A stretch of 64,000 nt of DNA, taken from an uncultured Steroidobacter sp. (GTDB lineage: Bacteria; Pseudomonadota; Gammaproteobacteria; Steroidobacterales; Steroidobacteraceae). The position numbers were made by a program, and so were the translations under genes. The stretch is from contig CALMII010000020.1 in NCBI GenBank assembly GCA_937864115.1, forward strand, positions 62,001-126,000, given 5' to 3'. Shown piece by piece: positions 1-8,890 of the stretch; the stretch's first letter is position 1, and each line of letters starts with the position of its first letter. The notes under the pieces were generated by a model, which was given only the letters and a program-made list of their open reading frames with translations, had not been told where the DNA came from and made no database searches.

Positions 1-1
1 T

Positions 2-3000
2 CAGCATAGGACCTTCACGTGCCCGCAGGGCTACGGCATACGGAATCAGACTGGAGTAGGGCTGTACTGCGCGATTACCTGGTGGGTTGCTGATCCCCGA
101 AAAGCGGCGGGTGCATGTGCGAAGGGTCAAATGGAGGTGGGGAATCCCTGCGAGATCGGAAGCGGAAACAAGCATTTGCTTCAAGAGGACTATCGAAGCA
201 ACTCGTCCTTGGCGTTCCAACGTCATTACAACAGCAACTACGCAATCAATTATCAACCCATTGCTTACGACTATGAGCCTTTGGGGCCTGGTTGGACTGC
301 CACATACTTCCAACGGATCGACTATGTGCCCTCCAGCGTGGTCGTGGCCGCAAATGTCTATCGGCCAGATGGAAAGATGTTGGTGTTTCAGGGTTCCGGA
401 GCAACCTTTACGGGACCGCCCGATATCGACGAACGCCTAGTTGCACAGCGTGATCAAAACGATGTGATCACGGGCTGGACACTTACAACGTCCAGCGATG
501 ACGTTGAAACGTATGATGGCACGGGGAGGCTTGTCAGCATCGTAAGCCGTGGAGGCTACGCACAAACGTTGCAGTATGGACAAGACGGAAATCTGTCAGT
601 TGTGGTGGATAACTTTGGGCGCACCTTGGAGTTCATCTTTGATCAGGGTCGATTGCAGCGGCTGATCGATCCAGCCGGTCAACACATCGACTACGTCTAC
701 AATCCGAATGAGACGCTTGCCACTGTAACGTTCGGCGATGGCACGTCGAAGCAGTACCACTACGATGGCTTCTTTTTGATCGGGATAACCGACGAACTTG
801 CCTCCAGATACTCGACCTATGGATATGAGTCAGGGCGAGCCGCATCAACAGAACTCGCAGGCGGCGTCAACAAGTACACAATCGCTTCCAGCACCTTCTA
901 TCGTGAAGTGGTCGATCCGCTAGGGAAGCTGCGAACATACGGATTCGATCCCACGGCGTTGCATCATCTGTACCGAGTGCGATCCGCGTCGTCGGTCTCG
1001 ACCGATCGAAACAGCCCGAAGACCGTCGCATATGATGTAAATGCGAACATTAGCTTGAGGAGGGACCACAACAACAACGAAACACAACTGACATACGACT
1101 TGTCTCGCAATCTGGAAACCTCGCGCACTGAGGCTTACAGTACGCCAAGAGCTCGAACAATCGCCACGCAATGGCATTCTACTTACCGCCTTCCCATCGA
1201 AATTGACGAACCCGGCAAGCGCACGACGTTCACCCACGATGCGAACGGCAACGTCCTGACGAAGATCGTCCTCGACACGACGACGAGTGACTCGCGCACC
1301 TGGACCTACACCTACAACGCCTTCGGCCAAGTATTGACGGCCGACGGCCCTAGAAGTGATGTCTCTGATGTCACGACCTACACGTACTACACCTGCACCA
1401 CCGGTTATCAGTGCGGCCAGGTGCACACGATCACCAACGCCCTCGGCCACATCACGACCTACACCACCTACAACGCGCACGGCCAGCCGCTGACGATCAC
1501 CGATCCGAACGGGGTGGTGACGACGCTGACCTACGACCTGCGCCAGCGCCTGACCTCCCGCACGGTCGGCTCGGAACAGACCACCTTCGAGTACTGGCCG
1601 ACCGGCCTGCTGAAGAAGGCGACCCTGCCCGACGGCAGTCATCTCTCATACACCTACGACGCGGCCCATCGCCTGACCGACATCAGTGATGCCGAAGGCA
1701 ACACGATCCACTACACGCTCGATGCGATGGGCAACCGCACGAACGAGGAACTGCGCGATCCGTCCAGTGCCCTGACGCAGACCCGCACCCGGGTCTTCAA
1801 CACGCTCAATCAGCTCTGGAAGCAGATCGGCGCGGCCGGTGGCGCTTCCGTCACGACGACGTTCGGTTACGACAACAACGGCAATCAGGCGAGCATGGCG
1901 GCCCCGCTGGGACGCAGCACGAGCCAGACCTACGACGAACTCAACCGGCTGACACAAGTCACCGATCCCAACAGCGGCCTGACGACTTACGGCTACGATG
2001 CATTGGATCAACTGATCTCGGTGACCGACCCGCGCGGCAAGGTAACGAGCTACAGCTACAACGCACTGGGCGATCTCACCCGGCAAGTCAGCCCCGACAC
2101 CGGCACGACGATCAACACGTACGATACGGGCGGTAATCTCAAGACGAGCACGGAGGCGCGCGGCAAGATGGCCACGTATACCTACGATGCCCTGAACCGT
2201 GTCACGAGCCTGACCTACGCCGATCAAACGATCGGCTACAGCTACGACAGCGGCACGAACCAGAACGGCCGCCTCACGCAGATCACGGACAACTCAGGTT
2301 CGACCCACTGGAGCTACGACCCGCAGGGTCGGGTGCTCTCGCGCCAGCAGACGATGGGCGCGATCACCAGGACGCTCGGGTACAGCTACGACAGCGCGGG
2401 TCGATTGCAGACACTGACACTGCCCTCGGGCAACACGATTCAGTACGGCTATGCGAACGGCAAGGTGGTGAGCCTGACCCTCAACGGCAGCACGCCGCTG
2501 CTTTCCAATGTCCTGTATCAACCCTTTGGCCCCATCGCCGGCTGGCGCTGGGGCAACAGCACGCTGGCGGTCAGAGACTATGACCAGGACGGCAAGCTCA
2601 CGCTCACCGACAGCGCAGGATTGAGAACGTACAGCTACGACGATGCCTTCCGCATCACCGGCATTGGCGATGCGAGCAATCCCAACCTCTCACAGAGTTA
2701 TGGCTACGACCTGCTCGACCGCCTCACCAGCGCCACCGGCGCGGGCCTCAGTCAGGGGTGGACATACGATGCCAATGGCAATCGGCTCAGCCAAACGGGC
2801 AGCGCTCCCTCGGCCTACACGGTTTCGGCCAACAACAACCGGATCGCGTCGATTACCGGCGCACTTGCCAAGACCTACACCTACGACGCCGCGGGCAACA
2901 CCACGAGCGACGGCGCCACAAGCTTCGCGTACAACGACGCGGGAAGAATGATGTCGGCGACGAAGGCCGGCGTGACCTCGACGTACGCGCTCAATGGCCT

Positions 3001-4354
3001 CGGCCAGCGGGTGAGAAAGACGACGGGCGGGCACTCGATCTACTTCGTCTACGACGAAGCCGGCCGCCTCATCGGCGAATACGACGGCTCAGGCAATCTG
3101 CTCCAGGAGACGGTCTGGTTCGGCGATATCCCGGTGGCCGTTCTGAAGCCGAACAGCGGCGCTGCGCCGCAGACCGTCACGCTGGCCTCTACTTCGGATA
3201 CATATATTCAAAGCGGAACGCCGACGACCAATTATGCCTACGCGCCGCAACTGCTCGCCCGACTGGCGAACAGCGAAGGTCTGACGCGGGCCTCGTTCCT
3301 GCAGTTCGGTCTGGCCGGCGTGCCGGCAGGAACGATCACGTCGGCGCGGCTGCGCCTGTACGGCCGGCATGAAGCGCCGAGCGGATCGGGACTGCCGATC
3401 TCGGTCTGGCCGGGCACGCTGACGACGAGCTGGAGCGGCGTCAACGTCAACTACAACAATTCGGCCACGCTCACCGGCGTCGATTTCTACGCCACCAGTT
3501 CGATTGCGACGACCACCGTGGGCATCAATGCGGCCTATCGCGAATGGGATGTGACGAGCTACGTGCAGCAGCGCCGCGCATTGGGCCATGCGACGTTCGG
3601 CGTCGCCGTGAACGCCGCGCATCTATACCGCGTGAGCTTCAACTCCGCCGACGCCACGGGCAACCGCCCGCAACTGGTGGTGACGGTCGCCGGCAGCGGC
3701 GGCAGCAGCAGCGGCATCAACCACTTCTACATTCACACCGATCATCTGAACACGCCGAGGAAGATCACGCGGCCGGATGACAACGCCATGGTGTGGCGGT
3801 GGGACGCCGATCCGTTCGGTACGACGCTAGCCAACGAAGATCCCGATGGGGATAGCACGTTATTCACGTACAGCCTGCGCTTCCCGGGACAGTACTTCGG
3901 TGCCGAAACTGGGCTGCACTACAACTACTTCAGGGATTACGATCCAAGCACGGGGCGGTACGTGCAAAGTGACCCGATCGGACTATATGGTGGAATGAAT
4001 ACCTACGCATATACCAATAGCCAGCCGATGGTTCTCGCCGATCCAAGAGGATTGCAGGCCATTCCAATTCCGGCGGCGCCGACCGTGCCTCCGGGCACTC
4101 CTGCGACTCCAGATCTATCTAGAGTTCTCGCCGAGCTGCTGAATAAGATGGGGGAAGCCCTCAAGAGTGTATGCCCTCCTACACTCTCAGAGATTGGAAG
4201 ATGCGATAAAGTTTTGGCGGACTGCCGCAAAAAGTGTACCGACATCTTCGTTGACAATCCTGAGAAACTGCCGGGTGTTGGCACCGATCGCCAAGGAAGG
4301 TTACGCCGCTGCATTCGTGAGTGTATGGAGCAGCAACAGTGTTTCGACTTTTGA
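2..4354 (+). CDS. RHS/YD-repeat protein, 5' end outside window
   Basis: The frame has no stop from the first bases of the window. The first in-frame ATG is at 131, but coding continues upstream (CPQGYGIRNQTG...), so the N terminus is missing. Just after 131 comes a DUF6531-like start (GNPCEIGSGNKHLLQEDY). Many YD repeats (Y-x-YD-x-x-GN/GRL pattern) then run to about 3120. From about 3165 to 3705 lies an inserted DNRLRE-type beta domain (TLASTSDTYIQSG to RPQLVVTVAG). The RHS-associated core follows at about 3880-4050 (FPGQYFGAETGLHYNY, YVQSDPIGLYGG). In this family the repeats build a hollow shell that holds a variable C-terminal toxin. Here the tip after LADPRG is about 100 residues, Pro-rich and then Cys-rich (seven Cys in the last 65 residues), and I do not recognise it. 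GC is lower at both ends than in the core, as is typical of RHS genes. No secretion-system gene is in the window. Confidence 0.93.
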   Translation, partial: QHRTFTCPQGYGIRNQTGVGLYCAITWWVADPRKAAGACAKGQMEVGNPCEIGSGNKHLLQEDYRSNSSLAFQRHYNSNYAINYQPIAYDYEPLGPGWTATYFQRIDYVPSSVVVAANVYRPDGKMLVFQGSGATFTGPPDIDERLVAQRDQNDVITGWTLTTSSDDVETYDGTGRLVSIVSRGGYAQTLQYGQDGNLSVVVDNFGRTLEFIFDQGRLQRLIDPAGQHIDYVYNPNETLATVTFGDGTSKQYHYDGFFLIGITDELASRYSTYGYESGRAASTELAGGVNKYTIASSTFYREVVDPLGKLRTYGFDPTALHHLYRVRSASSVSTDRNSPKTVAYDVNANISLRRDHNNNETQLTYDLSRNLETSRTEAYSTPRARTIATQWHSTYRLPIEIDEPGKRTTFTHDANGNVLTKIVLDTTTSDSRTWTYTYNAFGQVLTADGPRSDVSDVTTYTYYTCTTGYQCGQVHTITNALGHITTYTTYNAHGQPLTITDPNGVVTTLTYDLRQRLTSRTVGSEQTTFEYWPTGLLKKATLPDGSHLSYTYDAAHRLTDISDAEGNTIHYTLDAMGNRTNEELRDPSSALTQTRTRVFNTLNQLWKQIGAAGGASVTTTFGYDNNGNQASMAAPLGRSTSQTYDELNRLTQVTDPNSGLTTYGYDALDQLISVTDPRGKVTSYSYNALGDLTRQVSPDTGTTINTYDTGGNLKTSTEARGKMATYTYDALNRVTSLTYADQTIGYSYDSGTNQNGRLTQITDNSGSTHWSYDPQGRVLSRQQTMGAITRTLGYSYDSAGRLQTLTLPSGNTIQYGYANGKVVSLTLNGSTPLLSNVLYQPFGPIAGWRWGNSTLAVRDYDQDGKLTLTDSAGLRTYSYDDAFRITGIGDASNPNLSQSYGYDLLDRLTSATGAGLSQGWTYDANGNRLSQTGSAPSAYTVSANNNRIASITGALAKTYTYDAAGNTTSDGATSFAYNDAGRMMSATKAGVTSTYALNGLGQRVRKTTGGHSIYFVYDEAGRLIGEYDGSGNLLQETVWFGDIPVAVLKPNSGAAPQTVTLASTSDTYIQSGTPTTNYAYAPQLLARLANSEGLTRASFLQFGLAGVPAGTITSARLRLYGRHEAPSGSGLPISVWPGTLTTSWSGVNVNYNNSATLTGVDFYATSSIATTTVGINAAYREWDVTSYVQQRRALGHATFGVAVNAAHLYRVSFNSADATGNRPQLVVTVAGSGGSSSGINHFYIHTDHLNTPRKITRPDDNAMVWRWDADPFGTTLANEDPDGDSTLFTYSLRFPGQYFGAETGLHYNYFRDYDPSTGRYVQSDPIGLYGGMNTYAYTNSQPMVLADPRGLQAIPIPAAPTVPPGTPATPDLSRVLAELLNKMGEALKSVCPPTLSEIGRCDKVLADCRKKCTDIFVDNPEKLPGVGTDRQGRLRRCIRECMEQQQCFDF

Positions 4355-4363
4355 GGAACTAGT

Positions 4364-4591
4364 ATGGATCGCGCAATCGCAGTTCAGTTGCTGAGCATAG
4401 TGAAGTCTTTGGACGCGCCACTAAATGCGGCAGCAGACTTGGCCGACAGCATCGACGATGTTACGGAGATGAAATCTATCCGGAGGGTCATCGGAGAAGT
4501 AGGAGCAAAAATGTATACGGAGTTGACCGTGCCTATCTTGCGGCAACATCCGGATTTAGATTTGGATCGAACAGGCGATGCGGGCACTTAA
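4364..4591 (+). CDS. Small hypothetical protein behind RHS tip, candidate immunity protein
   Basis: This 75-residue acidic, mostly helical protein starts nine bases after the RHS stop. Its Shine-Dalgarno GAGGA overlaps that stop codon, so the two genes are probably co-translated. It has no signal peptide, membrane segment or cysteine. I do not recognise a domain. In polymorphic-toxin loci the gene directly downstream of an RHS tip usually encodes the cognate immunity protein, and position, size and lower GC all fit that role. This is an inference from context only. It ends 16 bases before the convergent ATPase gene. Confidence 0.6.
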   Translation: MDRAIAVQLLSIVKSLDAPLNAAADLADSIDDVTEMKSIRRVIGEVGAKMYTELTVPILRQHPDLDLDRTGDAGT

Positions 4592-4607
4592 CACTGTGTC
4601 CGCATCG

Positions 4608-5363
4608 TTAACGTAGGAGAAGATCAATCTGTCGCTGTGGGTCGCTTAGAAAGCGTTTGGCCACAGTGAAGTGTTCGGTTTGTTGATACTCGACGCGTTC
4701 GAGTCCTTGAGTGCCAATTTGGTAGATCCAAGCGTTGGGATAAGTCATGAGAATAGGTGAATGTGTGGCGATGATGAACTGCGAATGTGCCTGTACAAGG
4801 TCATGAAGCCGCACGATCAATGCGAGTTGTCGTGACGGTGAGAGCGCGGCCTCAGGTTCATCGAGTATGTAGAAGCCGTTTCCGCTGAAACGATTCACCA
4901 TCAATGAAAAGAATGACTCGCCGTGTGATTGCTCATGCAGGGACCGCCCACCATACGAATCTATGATGGGGGGAGCCGAGGCAGGCTCTGAATCAAGCCG
5001 TTCAATCTCCGTTGCGACGTTGAACAGACTCTCGGCCCGCAAAAAAAAGCCGTCCTTAGGTCGAGTTATTCCTTTTACGAGCGTGATGTACTTGTGAAGC
5101 ACAGAGTGCGATTCGCGTGTCTGGAATCTGAAGTTTTTTGTGCCACCTTCTGGATTAAAGCCCCATGCGACTGCGATGGCCTCGAGCAACGTAGACTTAC
5201 CGCTACTATTCTCGCCGACGAGAAATGTCACTGAAGGGTGGAGAGCCAGAGTGTGGAGGTGGCGCACTGTTGGAAGTGAGAAGGGATACTCTTCTGATGA
5301 CGTAACCCGTTCTCGCCGCAACTTCACCTTTTGGACGTATGGCTCTTGATTCAATTCCGACAT
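4608..5363 (-). CDS. AAA/ABC-type ATPase (predicted ATPase, AAA_21-like)
   Basis: This 251-residue soluble protein carries a complete SMC/ABC-like nucleotide-binding core: Walker A GENSSGKST (residues 50-58), signature-like SHGESF (146-151), Walker B FYILDEPEAALS (164-175) and an H-loop histidine in IIATHSP (His201). There is no transmembrane part or obvious accessory domain. It resembles the stand-alone predicted ATPases of the AAA_21/COG3910 type, whose cellular role is unclear. Relatives occur singly or in defence and toxin loci. It converges on the small RHS-partner gene, sits in lower-GC DNA and was probably acquired with that patch. ATG start with AGGAT upstream. ATPase activity is likely; the function is unknown. 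Confidence 0.85.
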   Translation of the reverse strand: MSELNQEPYVQKVKLRRERVTSSEEYPFSLPTVRHLHTLALHPSVTFLVGENSSGKSTLLEAIAVAWGFNPEGGTKNFRFQTRESHSVLHKYITLVKGITRPKDGFFLRAESLFNVATEIERLDSEPASAPPIIDSYGGRSLHEQSHGESFFSLMVNRFSGNGFYILDEPEAALSPSRQLALIVRLHDLVQAHSQFIIATHSPILMTYPNAWIYQIGTQGLERVEYQQTEHFTVAKRFLSDPQRQIDLLLR

Positions 5364-5435
5364 GTGGGAATCCTAAGTCTGCACCCTATCGTACAACGTC
5401 ATGAGGCGAGCGGATACGCGTAATGGAGGACAGTG

Positions 5436-5708
5436 ATGCTTGAGGAAATCATTGCTGAGCTAGAGCGATCCGAAGAAGCGAAGGGAACTGAGATATCGCA
5501 GAATAAAATTCGCGAATGGATGCGCACTGCGAACCTAGATGCCTTGGGTGCTCTTTATGCGCTGCTATCCAAGTCAGTGCAGGCGGCGCGCGTAGCTCCG
5601 CCAGAATGCGGAAGGCAGGATCGCCTCGCGGTGCATGGCAGGCCACGTTGTGGCCTGAAGCAGGTGGAATCAATGTGGGCTGAGCTTGCGCCTGAGGGCA
5701 TCGAGTGA
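5436..5708 (+). CDS. Short hypothetical protein, possibly 3'-truncated
   Basis: The ATG at 5436 has a good Shine-Dalgarno (GGAGGA, 5425-5430), better placed than the GTG at 5433. The 90-residue product begins with a helical, acidic stretch (LEEIIAELERSEE) and continues to LYALLSKSVQAARVAPP around residue 54. From there the composition turns Arg/Gly/Cys-rich and looks non-native. The change in character suggests that the front half of a longer gene has been fused to unrelated sequence by a deletion or frameshift. I do not recognise the family. It starts 72 bases from the divergent ATPase start and belongs to the same accessory patch. Confidence 0.4.
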   Translation: MLEEIIAELERSEEAKGTEISQNKIREWMRTANLDALGALYALLSKSVQAARVAPPECGRQDRLAVHGRPRCGLKQVESMWAELAPEGIE

Positions 5709-6112
5709 GTGTTCGTCGCCTGTTCGCGCATGAAGAGCCGCGTGACTTCCGGCGAGGTGTCGTAGAAGCGGCAGGTTGTTCGGCCGCAGAATTGACCCGG
5801 TCGGCCTTGCGAAGTGCACCTACTCCATTTCAAGGCGCAAGATGATCTGTGCGCCCAACGCTGGCGGTTCGGAAACGATCATCGGACCGGAGGGCGTTTG
5901 GTCCGGCCTTCGGGAATGCAAAGACAATCCGAGCGATGCTTGCGTCAAGAGCCACTCAAAATGATCGACGGCATGGCGTGAAATCGGTGCGCGTCATGCG
6001 CGAACTCCGCACGTTGAGTTGATTGGCATACCGTCAGATCGATGCCTATGGCATTCCGCGCGGCCGTCGTGGAAGCTGCACGACATCCCCGTCGCCGGAG
6101 CCGCCGCCGTCC
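5709..6112. other. Gene-poor stretch, possible gene remnant
   Basis: About 400 bases separate the accessory patch from the next convincing start at 6113. Short open frames exist on both strands (for example 5776-5964 plus), but none has a recognisable domain or a good ribosome-binding site. The mixed GC suggests decayed sequence. No promoter or repeat was identified. Confidence 0.4.
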
Positions 6113-6802
6113 ATGCGCAATCTCGATTTTAGTTCCTGGCAGGCATTGCTCTCGACGCTGCTCGGCCTCGCCGTCATCACGCTGATCATGGTCGGCATCC
6201 GCCTGATCGTGATGCAGATGGTGCAGCAGCGGCGCGAGCGCGAGAACCGGCAGATCAACGAACGCCTGCGGACGCTGATCGCGGCGTACAAGACGCTGGG
6301 CGGATCGTTCACCGGCAATCTCGCCGTCGATCCGACGCATCTGCGCGATCTGCGGCGCGAAGCGGAGGCGGCGCCGGCTGCAGAGGAGAGCTGGGCCAGC
6401 AGCGATCGCTCGCGCCGGATTCGCGATGCCGTCGAAGCCGCGCTGTCCGACGTCATTCTGCTGGGCACCGAAGAACAGGTGCGGCTGGCCGCGCAAGCCG
6501 CCGCCGATCTGGTCGCGCGCCGTCCCGTGCATACCGCCGAGCTGGTGGTGTCGCTGCGGAATTTCATCCGCCAGGTGCTCGATCTCGATCCGGTGCCCGT
6601 GCAACTCGCGATTCCTGCGCAGGGGCCGGCTCGTCCGGCGGGCGGCGGCAAAGGCAAGGGTGAAGGCGGAGACGGCGGTGGGCAGCGCGGCGGCAAGGGA
6701 GGTGGCGCCGGTGGTGGCGGCGGCGCGGGAATCGGAGTGGGGATGGGCATCGGTCTGGGCGGATCGGTCGCGGCCGGCGACGATCCGGGCAGCGATCGCT
6801 AG
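6113..6802 (+). CDS. Membrane-anchored protein with Gly-rich tail, unknown function
   Basis: The frame is open from 6023, but the first convincing methionine is at 6113 (MRNLDFSSWQALLS), where one hydrophobic segment follows at residues 10-30 (LLSTLLGLAVITLIMVGIRL). A charged helical region comes next (QRRERENRQINERLRTLI), then a soluble part to about residue 165, then a long Gly/Lys-rich low-complexity tail to the end at residue 229. The protein is therefore probably a single-span inner-membrane protein with a cytoplasmic body. No family was recognised. Its stop is followed directly by the ATG of the next gene (TAG-ATG at 6800-6805), so the two are a translationally coupled pair. Confidence 0.7.
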   Translation: MRNLDFSSWQALLSTLLGLAVITLIMVGIRLIVMQMVQQRRERENRQINERLRTLIAAYKTLGGSFTGNLAVDPTHLRDLRREAEAAPAAEESWASSDRSRRIRDAVEAALSDVILLGTEEQVRLAAQAAADLVARRPVHTAELVVSLRNFIRQVLDLDPVPVQLAIPAQGPARPAGGGKGKGEGGDGGGQRGGKGGGAGGGGGAGIGVGMGIGLGGSVAAGDDPGSDR

Positions 6803-7273
6803 ATGCGGGACATGCCCGGCTCCAACATCGATCTGCCGGCTTCGCCGTACACCGTCGTTGCGTTCGGCGCGGGCGACGGTCGCGTCGTGACTTATCAGGG
6901 AATGATGAGCCTCGAAGCCGCCGTGCAACTCATGGTCGCGAGTCTCGAAGATTTCGACTGGCCGGCGCTGCAGATGCGGGGCCGGGAGACTGCCGGCGGA
7001 CTCGCCGGCTATGAGGAAATGCTCGATCTCGTCTCGCTCGTGGCCGAGATCAATCTGTATCTGGCGCGTCTGGTGTGGAGCATCAAGGTTCCGCCATCCA
7101 TCGGGCTGCCGCGCCTGCTGGCAAGCGCACACGAAGCCGACGAACTGCGCTACCTGGCGAACCTGGCCACGCAGCGTTCGCTCGCAGACGACGAACTCGC
7201 ACTGCACCTGCTGGAGCAGGGCGAATTCATGTCGCAGTGGGGCGAAGCGCGGCGGGTGCTCGTTACCGAGTAA
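6803..7273 (+). CDS. Hypothetical protein coupled to the Gly-rich membrane protein
   Basis: A 156-residue soluble protein starting at the base after the preceding stop codon. It has an N-terminal strand-rich part (YTVVAFGAGDGRVVTYQG) and then mostly helices, with no signal peptide, membrane segment or catalytic motif that I recognise. The immediate junction with the upstream gene implies that the two products are needed together. It ends three bases before the stop of the convergent PhoD-like gene. No function can be assigned. Confidence 0.7.
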   Translation: MRDMPGSNIDLPASPYTVVAFGAGDGRVVTYQGMMSLEAAVQLMVASLEDFDWPALQMRGRETAGGLAGYEEMLDLVSLVAEINLYLARLVWSIKVPPSIGLPRLLASAHEADELRYLANLATQRSLADDELALHLLEQGEFMSQWGEARRVLVTE

Positions 7274-7276
7274 GCC

Positions 7277-8890
7277 TCACAGCAGGTCCGCGATGTCCGC
7301 GCCCACCGCCCAGGAATTACCGGCGTGGGCGATCACGGCCAGTGTTTTCGCGCCCGTGCCGGTCGGCACGATCTGCACCACGCCGAAGTTCACTTCGGTC
7401 ACGACCTCGCGCAGTTTCGAGTGAATGCCTGCCGCGACGTCGAAGCTGTCGTCGAGTATCGAACCGATGGTGGGTTTGGGATTCAGGTTCTCGACCACGC
7501 TGATGCCCGACGAGGTGAGCGACACCGCTTTGCAGTCGGGCTTCCTGATCGTGATGTCGAAGATGCCGCCGACGTGGATATCGCCGGACACGAACAGCAG
7601 TTCACGCGCGCCGGCGGATTTGTTGGTCAGTCGCGCCTGGGCGCATTTGCGCAGCAACCGTTCCTGCTCCGGACGAGCGTAGCTGTGCGACCACTGGTCG
7701 CGGGCCTCGTCGATGGAGTTCACGTTGAAGTTGCCGAGATTGACGGGGCTGCCGAACAGGCTGGTCAGGTGCGAGCCCACGGCGGCGAGTGCGAACTGGC
7801 CGAATTTCGAACTGCCCTTGGGCGACACCGCCTGTTCCAGGTCGCCCTTCCTGAAGGCTTCGATGTCGTCGGTGCGACGGCCGACCAGTTTCTGACTGGC
7901 GCCATGCGGATCCATGGAGGCGACCGGCGTCGGCGTCATCACCACCAGTGCGTCGATCGGGTCCGGAATGTCCGCCAGCAACTGCTCGACGAAATTCCAC
8001 TGGGCCTGGCCGAGGATCGGCAGCACCGGCCGAAACACATCGCGCTCGCCGCGGCTGTCGAGCATCAGCACCAGCACCCGCCCGCAGACGAAGGCGCAGG
8101 GCAGCGCCGTGCGCGATGCGAAGGGCCACGCCGCGAATCCCGGCGGCAGCGGTGCGTTGTGGCAGCCCTGGAAATGCCAGTACACATCGCGCGCATCGCG
8201 AAAATAGTCGTCGCAGATATCGAAGATGCGCTGTCCGCGCGGATAGCGCTGCACCATGGTCGGGCTGTTGGCGGCGAGCGATCCCCAGCCGTCGCGGATG
8301 TCATGGTCGTCCCACATCATGTAGGTGGGCAGGTGCGACAGCACATGCTGCACCGGCGGGCGCGACCAGTTGCGCAGATACTTTTCCGCGAGCGCCGCAC
8401 GACGGACGCGGGCGGGCGATTCGCGATGCTGATCGAACACGTCCGGCGGATCGTCGTCATGGTAGACCTGATCGCCCATCATCAGGAGGAAGTGCGGCCT
8501 GGCGCTGTCGACGAAGCGTTTGAGCGCCTCCCAGGAACCCAGTTCGACATCGGAGTTGCAGGAGATGGGACAGAACAGGATCGGCGCCATCGAGCCGGGC
8601 AGCGGCATGGTGCGGAAGGTGCCGCTCGCTGCGGCCACGCGCCGTCCGCGGCGCAGGATGCTGTACGAGTGACGCCAGTCCGGGCGCAGTCCGGTGGCGA
8701 TCGCGATGCCGGTGCAGAACTCGAGTACGTCGCCTTCGGTGCTGACGAAGTCGAACGTGCCCGCGCCCTGCACGCGCAACTGGTATTCGCCCGGATCATC
8801 GAACGCCTGGATCCAGATCGTGCTGGACGACTCGGTCGTGTGGCCCACGACCGGGCCGAGTTTCAGGCGCGTGCACCGGCGGCGCGTCAC
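7277..8890 (-). CDS. PhoD-like metallophosphoesterase (alkaline phosphatase D family)
   Basis: The 537-residue product has the metal-site motifs of the PhoD-like family: MMGDQVYHDD (137-146), MMWDDHDIRDGWGS (191-204) and FVSGDIHVGG (433-442). An N-terminal beta domain precedes them (residues 1-100, TIWIQAFDDPGEYQL), as in family members that have a fibronectin-like N-terminal domain. No signal peptide is visible, unlike secreted PhoD, so the protein may be cytoplasmic. The start is GTG at 8890, inside a GTGA overlap with the stop of the upstream 626-aa gene, so translation is coupled. Phosphodiester or phosphomonoester hydrolysis is the family activity. The true substrate is unknown and is probably tied to the upstream gene. 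Confidence 0.9.
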   Translation of the reverse strand: MTRRRCTRLKLGPVVGHTTESSSTIWIQAFDDPGEYQLRVQGAGTFDFVSTEGDVLEFCTGIAIATGLRPDWRHSYSILRRGRRVAAASGTFRTMPLPGSMAPILFCPISCNSDVELGSWEALKRFVDSARPHFLLMMGDQVYHDDDPPDVFDQHRESPARVRRAALAEKYLRNWSRPPVQHVLSHLPTYMMWDDHDIRDGWGSLAANSPTMVQRYPRGQRIFDICDDYFRDARDVYWHFQGCHNAPLPPGFAAWPFASRTALPCAFVCGRVLVLMLDSRGERDVFRPVLPILGQAQWNFVEQLLADIPDPIDALVVMTPTPVASMDPHGASQKLVGRRTDDIEAFRKGDLEQAVSPKGSSKFGQFALAAVGSHLTSLFGSPVNLGNFNVNSIDEARDQWSHSYARPEQERLLRKCAQARLTNKSAGARELLFVSGDIHVGGIFDITIRKPDCKAVSLTSSGISVVENLNPKPTIGSILDDSFDVAAGIHSKLREVVTEVNFGVVQIVPTGTGAKTLAVIAHAGNSWAVGADIADLL

